A stretch of 64,000 nt of DNA from Marinobacter salexigens (GTDB taxonomy: Bacteria; Pseudomonadota; Gammaproteobacteria; Pseudomonadales; Oleiphilaceae). Below are positions 62,235 to 64,000 of this stretch, in pieces. Location of the stretch: contig NZ_NIHC01000003.1 of NCBI RefSeq assembly GCF_002806945.1, forward strand, positions 310,001 through 374,000, read 5' to 3'. The position numbers were made by a program, and so were the translations under genes. Numbering within the stretch: position 1 is the first letter of the stretch; each line of letters starts with the position of its first letter. Under the pieces are notes generated by a model. The model saw only the letters and a program-made list of their open reading frames with translations, made no database searches and was not told where the DNA came from.

Positions 62235-63078
62235 GCAGCAGCCGTTCAGAGCGGCTGTCCTGGTGCTGGTGTGGGGTTGGCTGCTGTTCCTGGTACTGGC
62301 GCCCAATATGCTTGTGGTAGGGGCCAGCGTGATGACGCGGAATCCTTCTACCTTTATTTCCCTGCCGCTGAACCTGGATGCCTACCGGCAACTGTTCAAC
62401 CCCCTGTATCTGGACGTGTTTCTTCACTCCCTGTACATGGCAGCATTAACGACATTGATTTGCCTGCTCATCGGCTACCCCTTTGCCTGGGCCCTGTCGC
62501 GGGTGGAAAAACGCCGGCAAATGCTGTTGATCTTCCTGTTGATTGTGCCTTTCTGGACAAACTCTCTGGTGCGGACCTATGCCTTGAAGCTGATTCTGGC
62601 GACCAACGGCTTGTTGAACAGCGCGCTTATGTCTTTGGGTATAATCGACGAGCCAGCGCAGCTGTTGTACACCGAAGGTGCAGTGATCGTCGGCCTGGTG
62701 TATTTGCTGCTGCCCTTTATGATACTGCCCCTGTACTCGGTATTTGAAGATTTGCGGCAGGATGTACTCCTCGCTTCTCACGATTTGGGCGCGGGTCGCC
62801 TGGCTACCTTTAAAAATGTGGTTGTGCCTCTGACGTTGCCGGGAGTGCTCGCAGGCGTAATGTTGGTATTGCTGCCGGCCATGGGCTTGTTCTTTGTGCC
62901 GGACATTCTGGGCGGCTCGCGCAATCTGCTGGTAGGTAACGTGATCAAAAACCAGTTTCTGGATGCCCGCAACTGGCCCTTTGGTGCCGCTGCCAGCATC
63001 GTGCTTACTCTTACCATGGCGTTGTTGATGTTTGCTCACCGCCTGAGTAAACGCCGTCTGGGCGAGGAGGGCGCCTGA
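62218..63078 (+). CDS. potB: Polyamine-type ABC permease PotB
   Basis: The 286-residue inner-membrane permease has six hydrophobic segments and the ABC permease loop [24 protein letters not shown] (EAA motif). [14 protein letters not shown] and [12 protein letters not shown] are characteristic of PotB/PotH. ATG 62218 (or 62221) has AGAGGAGC upstream within potA. Its stop shares one base with the potC start. Confidence 0.93.
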   Translation: MMQSIKQQPFRAAVLVLVWGWLLFLVLAPNMLVVGASVMTRNPSTFISLPLNLDAYRQLFNPLYLDVFLHSLYMAALTTLICLLIGYPFAWALSRVEKRRQMLLIFLLIVPFWTNSLVRTYALKLILATNGLLNSALMSLGIIDEPAQLLYTEGAVIVGLVYLLLPFMILPLYSVFEDLRQDVLLASHDLGAGRLATFKNVVVPLTLPGVLAGVMLVLLPAMGLFFVPDILGGSRNLLVGNVIKNQFLDARNWPFGAAASIVLTLTMALLMFAHRLSKRRLGEEGA

Positions 63079-63845
63079 TGCGCTGGCTATCCCGCAGTTA
63101 CCTCACTCTGGTGTATTTGCTGCTGTATGTGCCCATTGTGGTGCTGGTGGTGTTTTCCTTTAATGACTCCCGCACGGGTTACAGCTGGGGCGGTTTTAGT
63201 CTGCGCTGGTACGAATCCCTGTTTAATAATCACGCCATGGTGCAGGCCATGTGGAATTCACTGTGGCTGGCACTAACTGCGGCGACGGTATCCACGATCA
63301 TTGGCGCTCTTACAGCACTGGCTCTGCACCGCTATCGCTTCCGTGGCAAAAAAGTACTGAACGGCATGCTTTTTGTGGTGATGATGTCGCCGGAAATTGT
63401 GCTGGCTATTTCATTGCTTGGGCTGTTTCTGCTGCTGGGCCTGAAGCTTGGCTATGTATCCCTGCTGCTAGCTCATGTGACATTCTGCCTGCCCTTCGTG
63501 GTAATAACGGTGATGGCCCGGCTCAGTGGTTTTGATGAGCGCCTGCCTGAGGCCGCGCGGGATCTTGGTGCCAGCGACTTCACTATGACCCGCACCGTGC
63601 TGATTCCGGTTATCATGCCAGCATTAATGGCAGGCTGGCTGCTCGGTTTCACACTCTCCATGGATGATGTGGTAGTGAGTACCTTTGTGAGTGGCCCGAG
63701 TTATGAAATTCTTCCTTTGCGCATTTACTCGATGGTGCGCGTGGGGCTTAAACCTGAAGTAAACGCACTTGGCACTCTGTTACTGGTGTTCTCTCTGGTG
63801 ATGCTGATGTTGTCGCAATGGATTCTTTCAAGGAGTAAACAATGA
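63078..63845 (+). CDS. potC: Polyamine-type ABC permease PotC
   Basis: The 255-residue permease has six hydrophobic segments, FSFNDSRTGYSWGGFSLRWY near the N-terminus and the EAA loop EAARDLGASDFTMTRTVLIP. SMDDVVVSTFVSGP is typical of PotC/PotI. It pairs with PotB to form the transmembrane channel. It is coupled to potB (TGATG) and overlaps the next gene by 4 bp (ATGA). Confidence 0.93.
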   Translation: MRWLSRSYLTLVYLLLYVPIVVLVVFSFNDSRTGYSWGGFSLRWYESLFNNHAMVQAMWNSLWLALTAATVSTIIGALTALALHRYRFRGKKVLNGMLFVVMMSPEIVLAISLLGLFLLLGLKLGYVSLLLAHVTFCLPFVVITVMARLSGFDERLPEAARDLGASDFTMTRTVLIPVIMPALMAGWLLGFTLSMDDVVVSTFVSGPSYEILPLRIYSMVRVGLKPEVNALGTLLLVFSLVMLMLSQWILSRSKQ

Positions 63846-64000
63846 AGAAAATCGTACTGGCCGGCATGCTGGCTCTGGGGCTGACTGGCTGTAGTTCTGA
63901 TGATCCGCAGGTGCTCAATCTGTATAACTGGTCGGAATACATGCCACAGGAGGTGCTGACCCGCTTTCAGGACGAAACCGGCATCAAAGTGGTTTACACC
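63842..64000 (+). CDS. Polyamine-type ABC substrate-binding lipoprotein (PotD/PotF-like), cut by the window edge
   Basis: The first 53 codons are present. A lipoprotein signal ends LTGC with the lipidated Cys near residue 17, followed by VLNLYNWSEYMPQEVLTRF, the hallmark N-terminus of PotD/PotF binding proteins. The Asn-Trp-Ser pocket residues fit a polyamine ligand. AGGAG lies seven bases upstream. The family is about 350 residues, so most of the gene is outside the window. Confidence 0.92.
   Translation, partial: MKKIVLAGMLALGLTGCSSDDPQVLNLYNWSEYMPQEVLTRFQDETGIKVVYT

Overview
The window looks like chromosomal DNA from a marine, flagellated, aerobic gammaproteobacterium, most likely Marinobacter or a close relative. 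This is inferred from gene content and protein style: PomA/PomB-type sodium stators, a DmpR/phenol hydroxylase locus, an OprC/NosA-type receptor, several c-di-GMP proteins, and Pot, RND and Att-type transporters. No rRNA, tRNA, CRISPR array, transposase or integrase was seen. Coding density is high and most genes sit in short operons with overlapping or closely spaced ends.

Layout. 1-2800: end of a cobalamin locus (bluB, cobS) around a Tag-family glycosylase, then a peroxiredoxin. 2977-10045: c-di-GMP enzymes flanking a persulfide-dioxygenase-like/SulP pair and an orphan CbiM-like membrane protein. 10164-13393: gdhA followed on the same strand by a RegB/RegA (Prr/Rox)-type two-component pair. 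13633-15648: OprC/NosA-like TonB receptor with a strong terminator, then the 5' stump of a short-chain dehydrogenase gene. 15941-25235: two RND adaptor/permease pairs separated by a small K+-channel-like gene. 25288-29374: Att-type ABC operon with a CrtC/AttH-like lipoprotein. 29381-32340: pomAB, a DUF1232 protein and an ABM-domain membrane protein.

32394-48982 is the metabolic core: a nearly complete phenol meta-cleavage pathway. dmpR is divergent from dmpKLMNOPQB across a 366-bp gap. That gap holds a good sigma-54 promoter and two upstream activator sites exactly 30 bp apart. dmpI and an outer-membrane porin gene follow. A divergent LLM-oxidoreductase/LysR pair then separates these from dmpCEFGH. 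Phenol goes to catechol (multicomponent hydroxylase), then to 2-hydroxymuconic semialdehyde (DmpB). The dehydrogenase branch follows (DmpC, DmpI, DmpH), then DmpE, DmpG and DmpF give pyruvate and acetyl-CoA. The hydrolase DmpD is absent, so ketone ring-fission products from ortho- or meta-methylphenols may not be handled here.

49108-53100: an MFS transporter with a ketopantoate-reductase-like enzyme, then an orphan ExbB/OmpA stator-like pair. 53316-59747: two periplasmic SBP_bac_3 proteins, a thioesterase, a diguanylate cyclase, a rhodanese, rarD, and a LysR/CDF-like divergent pair. 59875-64000: an orphan TRAP binding protein and a polyamine-type ABC operon (potABC plus the start of the binding protein), cut by the window edge.

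No wholly new defence or mobile system is evident. The items most worth checking are the phenol regulatory region, the dehydrogenase remnant with an adjacent operator-like palindrome over the RND promoter, the rearranged meta pathway, and the orphan stator-like pair.
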